Origin: G965250275 sp965250275
GTDB taxonomy: Bacteria > Pseudomonadota > Alphaproteobacteria > Rhodobacterales > Rhodobacteraceae
NCBI GenBank assembly: GCA_965250275.1
Contig: OZ252297.1
Location: forward strand, 992,001 to 1,056,000
Length of the DNA stretch: 64,000 nt
Direction: 5' to 3'
Under the pieces are notes generated by a model. The model had not been told where the DNA came from. It saw only the letters and a list, made by a program, of their open reading frames with translations, and did no database searches. How positions within the stretch are numbered: position 1 is the first letter of the stretch; each line of letters starts with the position of its first letter. The position numbers were made by a program, and so were the translations under genes. This document shows, piece after piece, positions 40,323 through 47,797 of this stretch.

Positions 40323-40440
40323 GCGCGTCTTCTCTAATGCCCGCAGTTGGCGGGGAAGTCTGGGCAATGATGCCCCAAGGAGAGCCCCTGACACGCATCG
40401 GGGGCCAGACAAAGCATAAACTTTTTGAAGGATTACGAAA

Positions 40441-40866
40441 ATGCGTCACGCACGTGGATACCGCCGCCTGAACCGGACACATGAGCACCGCAAGGCTCTG
40501 TTCTCGAACATGGCGGGTTCGCTCATCGAGCATGAGCAGATCAAGACAACGCTGCCCAAGGCCAAAGAACTGCGCCCGATCATTGAAAAGATGATCACGC
40601 TGGCCAAACGCGGCGACATGCACGCCCGCAGACAGGCGGCTGCCAAACTGAAAGAAGACCAGTACGTCACCAAGCTGTTTGACGTTCTGGGACCGCGCTA
40701 TGCCGACCGTCAGGGTGGGTATGTGCGCGTGCTGAAGGCAGGCTTCCGCTATGGCGACATGGCCCCGATGGCGATTATCGAATTCGTTGACCGCGACGTC
40801 GATGCCAAGGGCGCCGCAGACAAGGCGCGCGTCGCTGCGGAAGATGCGATGGACGCCGAAGACTAA
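40441..40866 (+). CDS. rplQ: 50S ribosomal protein L17
   Basis: L17 (141 residues); MRHARGYRRLNRTHEHRKAL and LPKAKELRPIIEKMITLAKR are diagnostic, with an acidic C-terminal extension (DAMDAED). AAGGA lies upstream. Last gene of the supercluster. Confidence 0.98.
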   Translation: MRHARGYRRLNRTHEHRKALFSNMAGSLIEHEQIKTTLPKAKELRPIIEKMITLAKRGDMHARRQAAAKLKEDQYVTKLFDVLGPRYADRQGGYVRVLKAGFRYGDMAPMAIIEFVDRDVDAKGAADKARVAAEDAMDAED

Positions 40867-40892
40867 GGCAAAAGGCGATTTTGATCGCTTTG

Positions 40893-40918
40893 AAACCCCG
40901 CCGGTCTGGCGGGGTTTT
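40893..40918 (+). terminator. Intrinsic terminator of the alpha block
   Basis: AAACCCCGCC (40893-40902) pairs with GGCGGGGTTT (40908-40917), followed by T. A perfect 10-bp stem with a five-base loop. Confidence 0.92.
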
Positions 40919-41088
40919 CTGTTTTCGGACATCCATTTGGTCAGAGCTCTCGTTGCCACCGCGCGCATTTGCGCACACCCATTTGGGGAGCGCATCTGTT
41001 ACTCAGCGGTTCATAGCGCCATTGGTCCAGAGTGATTTCGTTTCTGCTCTGAACGGCCGTGCGAACAGGTCTTGGAGGGAACACGAGC

Positions 41089-41517
41089 ATGGGAAGCATC
41101 CAGCTGCACCGCGGTCGGCTCATAGACCACATTCAGCTTGTGGTACGTGATCTGCAGACGAGCAAAGATTTCTACACAGCAGTTCTGGGCGTGCTCGAAG
41201 TGCCGATAATCGGAACCGGAGACGGCTACTTCTGGGCCGATGAGCTTGTCGTTTCAGCTGTCGATAGCCCGGCGGCCCAGGGCGTGCTGACGGGACGCCA
41301 CCACATTGCCTTTCAGGCGAAGGATCGCGCGACGGTCGACGCCTTCTACCGCGCCGCAATGGACCACGGCGGGCGTGACAACGGCGCGCCGGGAGAGCGG
41401 GCTTATCACCCCGGATACTACGCGGCCTTCGTGCTGGATCCGGACGGCAACAACATCGAGGCAGTCTATCACGGCCCGGCACATCGCAGCGCGTCTTCGG
41501 TTGAAATTGAGTTCTAG
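41089..41517 (+). CDS. VOC/glyoxalase-fold protein
   Basis: A 142-residue vicinal-oxygen-chelate protein: DHIQLVVRDLQTSKDFYTAV at the start, HHIAFQAKDRATVDAFY in the second half, and YAAFVLDPDGNNIEAVYH with the usual C-terminal metal-binding glutamate. Candidate metal ligands are the histidine in each half and that glutamate. GGAGGGA precedes ATG 41089. These enzymes include lactoylglutathione lyases, dioxygenases and resistance proteins; the substrate is not assignable. It stands alone after the alpha-block terminator. Confidence 0.82.
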   Translation: MGSIQLHRGRLIDHIQLVVRDLQTSKDFYTAVLGVLEVPIIGTGDGYFWADELVVSAVDSPAAQGVLTGRHHIAFQAKDRATVDAFYRAAMDHGGRDNGAPGERAYHPGYYAAFVLDPDGNNIEAVYHGPAHRSASSVEIEF

Positions 41518-41656
41518 GCCAGATCCAACCCGTGACATGGCTGCTCTGCAGATGTTGCGACGCCCGGTCAAACCGCAACGTGATCCCGTGCAAAGCACAT
41601 GACCTCTGCCTGTTGCCGCGATAGTCTTGCGAAGCAACCAAAATTGGGTCCCCCTG

Positions 41657-42712
41657 ATGATCGATCTCAACCAGCTACCTGAACGCATTGCCGGTCCTGC
41701 GGCGTGGATCGGACGGGATCTCTCGGAGGATCCCGACAAGTGGCTTTACACGCTCACACCTGCTGACATCTCGGATTTGGAACAGGCTGCGGCACACTAC
41801 CTCTCGCTGGGTCGGGATATCGGCGAGATCACCGTTAACGCCTTCCCGCTCACCCAATTCGGACCGCACCTTCGGGCATTGAAAGACAAGCTGCTGAATG
41901 GCGTTGGGGTGGAAGTCCTGCGGGGTCTGCCGGTTGCTAGTTACAGTCAGGAAACCGCCGCCACGATCTTTTGCGGGATTGGTGCACATCTGGGATCGGC
42001 CCGGTCGCAAAACGCAGCGGGACACATTCTGGGTCATGTGCGGGACGTCGGCGCCAACCCGGAGGACGCAAACACGCGGATCTATCAGACAAGCGCGCGC
42101 CAGACGTTTCACACGGACAGCGCCGATGTGGTTGGCCTGCTCTGCCTGCGTGAAGCGATGGAGGGCGGAGACAGCCTGCTGGTCAGTGCGGAGAGCATCT
42201 ACAACCGAATGCGTGCTGAACGTCCCGATCTGCTTGCCTTGATGTTCGATCCGATCGCCACGGACCGGCGCGGAGAGGTGCCCGAAGGCGAAGAGCCCTT
42301 TATGACAATCCCGCCGCTGAGCTGGCACGAGGGCCGGCTGACAGTGTTCTACCAACGTCAGTACATCGACAGTGCACAACGCTTCGATGGCGCCATGCGA
42401 CTGACTGCGGCTCATGTTGAAGCACTCGATCTCTTCGATGCGCTGGCCAATGACCCCGATCTTCACATCCGCATGCGTCTCCAACCGGGCGACATGCAGT
42501 TTGTCTACAATCATGCGCAACTGCATGACCGAACGGGGTTCCGAGACTGGCCGGACCCGGCGGAGCGGCGTCATCTGCTGCGCTTGTGGTTATCCATTGA
42601 GGGTGACCGACCGTTGCCCGACGTCTTTCGGCAGCGCTATGGCAGCATCGAAATCGGCAACCGCGGTGGCATTGTGACATCGAAAACCCGCCTGCATGCG
42701 CCGCTGGACTAG
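41657..42712 (+). CDS. TauD/gamma-butyrobetaine hydroxylase-like 2OG oxygenase
   Basis: A 351-residue Fe(II)/2-oxoglutarate oxygenase of the TauD/TfdA superfamily. His152 and Asp154 (RQTFHTDSADVVGLL) with the distal His290 (YNHAQLHDR) form the iron site, and Arg309 (HLLRLWLS) probably binds 2-oxoglutarate. The frame extends upstream, but ATG 41657 matches the family start. Roseobacter relatives are often annotated as TauD family; taurine or carnitine activity is not proven and no transporter is adjacent. Confidence 0.85.
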   Translation: MIDLNQLPERIAGPAAWIGRDLSEDPDKWLYTLTPADISDLEQAAAHYLSLGRDIGEITVNAFPLTQFGPHLRALKDKLLNGVGVEVLRGLPVASYSQETAATIFCGIGAHLGSARSQNAAGHILGHVRDVGANPEDANTRIYQTSARQTFHTDSADVVGLLCLREAMEGGDSLLVSAESIYNRMRAERPDLLALMFDPIATDRRGEVPEGEEPFMTIPPLSWHEGRLTVFYQRQYIDSAQRFDGAMRLTAAHVEALDLFDALANDPDLHIRMRLQPGDMQFVYNHAQLHDRTGFRDWPDPAERRHLLRLWLSIEGDRPLPDVFRQRYGSIEIGNRGGIVTSKTRLHAPLD

Positions 42713-42770
42713 CTTGCAAATCGCGGAGCGGCTGCGCATATGCAGTCGGGCGCGACCTTGGAAATCTCAT

Positions 42771-44156
42771 ATGATCCTGCGAACGATCCTAACCATTCTG
42801 GGCCTGGTTCTGGCCACCGCACCACAGGCAGAGACACAGGTTCCGCAATCGCGCGCGGAAATCGCGCTCAGTTTCGCGCCACTCGTCGAGAAGGCCGCCC
42901 CCGCAGTCGTCAACATTTACGCGCGCCGCGTCATTGACGCGCAGCAGAGCCCGTTTATGGGAGATCCGTTCTTTGAGGACTTCTTTCGGGCGTTTGGCGC
43001 GCCGCGACCAAGGGTACAAAACTCCCTTGGTTCGGGTGTGATCCTCGGCGCTGACGGGATCGTGGTATCGAACTATCATGTGGTGGGCATGGCCACGGAC
43101 ATCCGAGTCATTCTGACGGATCGCCGTGAATACGCCGCACGCGTGCTGCTGGGCGATCGGGAAAGCGACCTTGCGATCTTGCAGTTAGAGGACGCCGAAG
43201 GCTTGCCCTTTGTGCCACTGCGCGATTCCGATCACATCTCAGTTGGCGAGCTTGTTCTGGCGATTGGCAATCCCTTTGGCGTGGGCCAAACTGTGACAAG
43301 TGGCATTGTGTCAGGCCTGGCCCGCTCGGGCGCCGCAACTGGCAACGCGCGCGGCTACTTCATTCAGACAGACGCAGCGATCAATCCTGGAAACTCGGGC
43401 GGAGCGTTGATTGACACCACCGGGTCTCTGATCGGCGTCAACACATCGATCCTCAGCCGGTCAGGTGGATCTAACGGCATCGGTTTTGCAATCCCCGCCA
43501 ATCTGGTGGCCCAATTCGTGGCCCAGGCGCGGGAAGGTCAAACTGCGTTTCAGCGCCCCTGGGCCGGTCTGGCAGGCCAGCCGGTGGATGCCGGGCTTGC
43601 GGCATCGCTGGGACTGACCATTCCCGAAGGCATCATCGTCTCGGACTTGCACGACGCCAGCCCTTTTGCCGCGCAGGGCCTGCGCGTCGGTGATGTGATC
43701 ACCGAAGTGGGCGGTCGTCCGGTCAATTCGCCCTCAGAGATGTTGTTCCGGATGTCGGCCACGGGTATCGGCACCGAAACCATCGTCGAGGTCTATCGCG
43801 ATGGCGAACCGCTCGAACTCGTCGTCGCGATGATCGTGCCGCCCGATGATCCTCCCAGTGTGCCTGTTGTCCTTGGCGAAGACAGTGTCCTGCGGGGGCT
43901 GACCATAGCCCGTGCGAACCCAAGAGTGATTGCCCGATTTGGCCTGCCATTGAATGTCGATGGTGTGGTCGTGACAGAAACCGGAGAACTGGGCGCACGT
44001 GCCGGTCTGCAGGCGGGCGACATCGTGATGGCAATCAACGGGACGCGCTTGGAAAAGCCGGACGACGTTGCGGCGGCGCTGGCCGGGTCGGGCCGAAGGC
44101 TGCGGATTGACCTGCTGCGCCGCGGTCAGCAAATCGCATTGAGGTTCCGGCTCTGA
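42771..44156 (+). CDS. Periplasmic DegP/HtrA-family serine protease
   Basis: A 461-residue Do-type protease with a Sec signal (to about residue 20, ATAPQA), a trypsin-like domain with His103 (VSNYHVVG), Asp133 (ESDLAIL) and Ser209 (INPGNSGG), and two PDZ domains (about 265-355 and 375-461). HtrA proteins degrade or refold damaged envelope proteins. It is followed two bases after its stop by rarA, an odd partner. The symbol degP is not given because several paralogues exist in this group. Confidence 0.92.
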   Translation: MILRTILTILGLVLATAPQAETQVPQSRAEIALSFAPLVEKAAPAVVNIYARRVIDAQQSPFMGDPFFEDFFRAFGAPRPRVQNSLGSGVILGADGIVVSNYHVVGMATDIRVILTDRREYAARVLLGDRESDLAILQLEDAEGLPFVPLRDSDHISVGELVLAIGNPFGVGQTVTSGIVSGLARSGAATGNARGYFIQTDAAINPGNSGGALIDTTGSLIGVNTSILSRSGGSNGIGFAIPANLVAQFVAQAREGQTAFQRPWAGLAGQPVDAGLAASLGLTIPEGIIVSDLHDASPFAAQGLRVGDVITEVGGRPVNSPSEMLFRMSATGIGTETIVEVYRDGEPLELVVAMIVPPDDPPSVPVVLGEDSVLRGLTIARANPRVIARFGLPLNVDGVVVTETGELGARAGLQAGDIVMAINGTRLEKPDDVAAALAGSGRRLRIDLLRRGQQIALRFRL

Positions 44157-44157
44157 G

Positions 44158-45477
44158 ATGGCCGATCTCTTCGACACCCCAGAAGAGGCGGTTGTTCAGG
44201 ACGACCCACGGCGTCCATTGGCGGACCGCTTGCGACCCACATCGCTTGAGGAAGTGATTGGCCAAAGGCATGTCCTGGGCCCCGAGGGACCGCTTGGCAC
44301 GATGCTGGCTGCCGGCTCGCTTGGGTCTCTCATTTTCTGGGGGCCGCCTGGCGTGGGAAAGACCACGATCGCGCGCTTGCTTGCCCATGAAACGGATCTG
44401 CATTTTGTGCAAATCAGCGCCATCTTTACCGGCGTGCCAGACCTGAAGAAGGTCTTTGAGGCGGCGCGATTGCGGCGCACGAACGGGCAGGGAACGCTGC
44501 TCTTTGTTGATGAAATTCACCGTTTCAATAAGGCACAGCAGGATGGGTTCCTCCCATACATGGAAGACGGGACAATTCTGTTGGTTGGCGCGACCACCGA
44601 GAACCCGTCGTTTGAATTGAATGCGGCCCTCTTGAGCCGTGCGCAGGTACTGGTGCTGGAGCGGCTGTCATCAGAGGACATGGCCGAGTTAATGGCTCGA
44701 GCAGAGCTTGCGATACCCGATCCACTGCGCCTGACCCAAGCGGCCCGCGATGCTCTGGTGGCCATGAGCGATGGCGACGGACGCGCCCTATTGAACCTTG
44801 TAGAGCAGGTTGCGGCCTGGAAAGGGAACGATCTTCTGGACGTCGATGCGCTGACCACCCGTTTGCAGCGTCGTGCGGCGAAGTACGACAAATCCGGCGA
44901 CGAACACTACAACCTGATTTCGGCGCTGCACAAATCGGTGCGGGGGTCGGACCCGGATGCGGCTTTGTATTGGCTGGCGCGGATGCTTTCGGGTGGAGAA
45001 GACCCCCGGTATCTGGCGCGTCGGATCACACGAATGGCGGTTGAGGATATTGGACTTGCCGATCCGCAAGCCCAGGCTGTCTGCCTTCAGGCGTGGGAGA
45101 GCTATGAGCGGCTGGGCAGTCCAGAAGGTGAGTTGGCATTGGCACAGGCCGTGACTTATCTCGCACTGGCCCCGAAATCGAATGCCGCCTATGTCGCGTA
45201 CAAAGGTGCCATGAGACTTGCGCGGGACACCGGGTCTGAACCCCCGCCGAAACACATCCTGAACGCGCCGACCTCTCTGATGAAGGAACAGGGCTACGGC
45301 GCAGGATATGCGTATGACCATGATGCCGAGGATGGCTTTTCGGGACAGGATTACTTCCCCGAAGGCGTCGCGCGCGCGTCGCTTTACCAGCCCGTCGAGC
45401 GAGGATTTGAGCGGGATCTCAAAAAACGGCTGGACTACTTTTCAAAGCTGCGGGTGCAGCGCAAAGCGGACGGCTAG
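44158..45477 (+). CDS. rarA: Replication-associated recombination protein A
   Basis: RarA/MgsA (439 residues), an AAA+ ATPase related to clamp loaders that acts at stalled replication forks. Walker A is GPPGVGKTT (residues 62-70) and Walker B LLFVDEIHRFNK (Asp118-Glu119). The C-terminal RarA tetramerisation region (KSNAAYVAYKGAM, LYQPVERGFERDLKKRL) is complete. Likely co-transcribed with the upstream protease. Confidence 0.95.
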   Translation: MADLFDTPEEAVVQDDPRRPLADRLRPTSLEEVIGQRHVLGPEGPLGTMLAAGSLGSLIFWGPPGVGKTTIARLLAHETDLHFVQISAIFTGVPDLKKVFEAARLRRTNGQGTLLFVDEIHRFNKAQQDGFLPYMEDGTILLVGATTENPSFELNAALLSRAQVLVLERLSSEDMAELMARAELAIPDPLRLTQAARDALVAMSDGDGRALLNLVEQVAAWKGNDLLDVDALTTRLQRRAAKYDKSGDEHYNLISALHKSVRGSDPDAALYWLARMLSGGEDPRYLARRITRMAVEDIGLADPQAQAVCLQAWESYERLGSPEGELALAQAVTYLALAPKSNAAYVAYKGAMRLARDTGSEPPPKHILNAPTSLMKEQGYGAGYAYDHDAEDGFSGQDYFPEGVARASLYQPVERGFERDLKKRLDYFSKLRVQRKADG

Positions 45478-45507
45478 ATTCTTTGGACCTGTCTCCGTCC
45501 ATGAAAG

Positions 45508-46380
45508 CTATCGTTTTCCGTAGTACAGCCCGACCACATGTTCGGCTTCGGCAAAAAACAACCATCGTGCCACAAGTACACCGGCGATATGGCTGACAAC
45601 GGCCAGTGCTGCCAGCGTATGGCTGAATGGCAGCAACAGCAGTGCGATTGGCAGGACCACCATCAGCAAAAGGGCAATAATCCGTAGCTTCCGGCTGTGC
45701 TTTCGTCCGACCACGTGCACCATCTCACGCAACAGGTAGTTGGTTCCGGTATGCGGCGGCTCGAAGGCCCGGGGCGAGCCAATGAAGCCAAGCCCGGTTG
45801 CGGTGGCCAGGTTGGTGCCGGATCGCGTCAGGGCCGTGTCGCCCTGAGCCCAGGCGATCACCTGAAGGCCACCGGTCAGCAGCAGCAACCAGATCGCCGC
45901 GCTCACCTGTCCCGCGAGCAACGCACCGCCCGCCAGAGCAAGCGACAAGAAGAGCGCAGGCGTTGTCGGTTGGTGCCAGCGCGGAACCGTTTTCAGCTGG
46001 GTGTAGATCATCGAGGTGGTGAACACGGTCGCCAGACTGGCGGCGGCGCCAAGCGCGCCCAGAAGCGGCCAGCGGGTCCCCAGAAACACAAGGCCAGCGC
46101 CGTAGAGCCCCATGAGGACAAGAGCGGCAACCGAGGTCCATGCCTCGCGACTGAGCCAACTGCTGCGCCATTGCGTAAAGGCTTTCACCGTGCGTTCAGG
46201 ATGGCCAAGGTGAAAGGTGGAGGCCATCAGACCGCCAACCGCCAGCAGGTAGGCAATGGCAAAGAAAACAAAAGCGACCCATCCGGTCACAGCGGGCAGC
46301 CCCAGGCCCAGCCAGACGAGCAGTCCAAAGCCGAGGCCGGATAACGATGTGAACAGGATGACAGAGGGTGCAGGATGCAT
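45508..46380 (-). CDS. soeC: Sulfite dehydrogenase membrane anchor subunit SoeC (DmsC family)
   Basis: A 290-residue, about eight-TMS protein of the DmsC anchor family. It would hold the SoeAB complex at the membrane and pass electrons to quinone. The HPAPSVILFTSLSGLGFGLL start is typical. Its ATG overlaps the soeB stop (TGATG). Assignment to SoeC rather than DMSO reductase rests on the partner subunits and the neighbouring Xsc pathway. It is convergent with rarA. Confidence 0.85.
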   Translation of the reverse strand: MHPAPSVILFTSLSGLGFGLLVWLGLGLPAVTGWVAFVFFAIAYLLAVGGLMASTFHLGHPERTVKAFTQWRSSWLSREAWTSVAALVLMGLYGAGLVFLGTRWPLLGALGAAASLATVFTTSMIYTQLKTVPRWHQPTTPALFLSLALAGGALLAGQVSAAIWLLLLTGGLQVIAWAQGDTALTRSGTNLATATGLGFIGSPRAFEPPHTGTNYLLREMVHVVGRKHSRKLRIIALLLMVVLPIALLLLPFSHTLAALAVVSHIAGVLVARWLFFAEAEHVVGLYYGKR

Positions 46381-47171
46381 CAGACACTGTCCTTCTTGTT
46401 GCCGGGCATCGCGTCCAGAGCGCGGTCAAGCCAGCCCAGGAACCCCTGAGGCGCTTCGGCATCGGGTTTCAGAACCGGAACCAATGGTTCGCCATGACCA
46501 TCCAGCGTGTCCTTGGGTCTGGGGGGCAGGTACTTGTTCACCGGTTTGGTTCCTTGCTCTGGCATCAGGTCCATCCCGCCGCGCTCCGCCGTTAGTTTGG
46601 AGACGTGGCTCTCCGGATCGGCAAAGTCGCCAAAGTGGCGTGCGCCCGCGGGGCAGGTCCGTACACAGGCCGGTTCACGATCTTCCTCGGGCAGGTTCTC
46701 GTTGTAGATCCGGTCCACGCACAACGTGCATTTTTTCATGACACCTTCGGCCTGATCCATCTCGCGCGCGCCATAAGGGCAGGCCCAGGCGCACAAACCG
46801 CAGCCAATGCAATCGGTCTCGTTCACAAGGACAATGCCGTCTTCGGTGCGTTTGTAGCTGGCACCGGTTGGACATACCGTCACGCAAGGTGCGTCCTCGC
46901 AATGCAAACAGGACTTTGGGAAATGTATCAGCTGCGCCGCCGGATCCGGGTTCGCCGCGGTGGCGAGCGGCTGCACCTCGTAGCTGTGGACGCGGTTCAG
47001 GAACGTGCCTGACGGATCAGCGCCATATGGGTCCTGATCTGACAGAGGCGCACCGTAGTTCTCGGTGTTCCAGCCCTTGCAGCTGATCACACAGGCATGG
47101 CAACCGACGCAGGTGTCCAGGTCAATCACAAGCCCGAGTTTGCGCTCGGTGGTCTCGGGGAGTTGCGTCAT
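46380..47171 (-). CDS. soeB: Sulfite dehydrogenase iron-sulfur subunit SoeB
   Basis: A 263-residue ferredoxin-like subunit with four cysteine clusters for [4Fe-4S] centres: CVGCHACVISC, CLHCEDAPCVTVC, CIGCGLCAWAC, and CTLC with CVRTC. It wires the molybdenum subunit to the membrane anchor. ATG 47171 overlaps the lysE-like stop (ATGA); the longer frame upstream lies in that gene. In Allochromatium and roseobacters SoeB is the electron-transfer subunit of cytoplasmic sulfite oxidation. Confidence 0.88.
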   Translation of the reverse strand: MTQLPETTERKLGLVIDLDTCVGCHACVISCKGWNTENYGAPLSDQDPYGADPSGTFLNRVHSYEVQPLATAANPDPAAQLIHFPKSCLHCEDAPCVTVCPTGASYKRTEDGIVLVNETDCIGCGLCAWACPYGAREMDQAEGVMKKCTLCVDRIYNENLPEEDREPACVRTCPAGARHFGDFADPESHVSKLTAERGGMDLMPEQGTKPVNKYLPPRPKDTLDGHGEPLVPVLKPDAEAPQGFLGWLDRALDAMPGNKKDSV

Positions 47172-47797
47172 CGTGTGACCTCCGGTGTGCCGCGAATGGC
47201 CAGCATTGCGGCGGCAATCAACAGTCCGATGCCGGAGACCATGCCGGCCCATCGTTCCAGTCGCGACCCCATCAGGGCAAACAAACGTGCCGCCAAGGCG
47301 CCCATGATAATCAACAAGGTCCCGTCCACGATCAGATACGTCACGCCCAAGATGGCCACCTGTGCTGCGACGGGTTGGGATGGGTCAATGAACTGCGGGA
47401 ACAGGGCGGCAAAGAAGATCACCGCATAAGGATTCGCGGCAGACGTGATAAAGCCCTGCCGGAAGAGCGCCGCCTTGCGGGGCGGTGCCTTGGCCAGTCC
47501 ACGTTGCGCACGCGAGTCCCGGATCAGGCGGAAGGCCACATAGACGAGGTAGGCGATCCCGGCCCACTTCACGACGGTGAACACCTGCGCCGACAAGGCA
47601 ACAAGCCCTGCCAGCCCAAACCCCGCGATCGCGATCTGAATCGAATTGGCGCTCAGATCGCCCGCCATGATCGGCAGGGCGCGGCGCAGACCATGCTGCA
47701 TGGAACCCGCCATAAAGAGAACCTGGCTTGGTCCCGGAGGATGAGCGAAGAAGATAAGAACCGTTGCGAGATAGAGCAGATAGGTTTCCAGCGTCAT
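47168..47797 (-). CDS. LysE-family exporter embedded in the soe operon
   Basis: A 209-residue, six-TMS RhtB/LysE-family transporter (GPSQVLFMAGSMQHGLRRAL, RQGFITSAANPYAVIFFAAL). The start at 47797 overlaps the soeA stop (ATGA) and its stop overlaps the soeB start (ATGA), so it is locked between two enzyme subunits. An ATG at 47812 is the alternative start. LysE proteins export amino acids and related solutes; export of a sulfonate or related compound is inference from context. Confidence 0.88.
   Translation of the reverse strand: MTLETYLLYLATVLIFFAHPPGPSQVLFMAGSMQHGLRRALPIMAGDLSANSIQIAIAGFGLAGLVALSAQVFTVVKWAGIAYLVYVAFRLIRDSRAQRGLAKAPPRKAALFRQGFITSAANPYAVIFFAALFPQFIDPSQPVAAQVAILGVTYLIVDGTLLIIMGALAARLFALMGSRLERWAGMVSGIGLLIAAAMLAIRGTPEVTR

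Noticed and set aside
41657..42712. Taurine dioxygenase tauD as part of the sulfonate module
   Set aside because: The protein is nearer the gamma-butyrobetaine hydroxylase-like branch and is separated from the xsc block by degP-type and rarA genes on the other strand.
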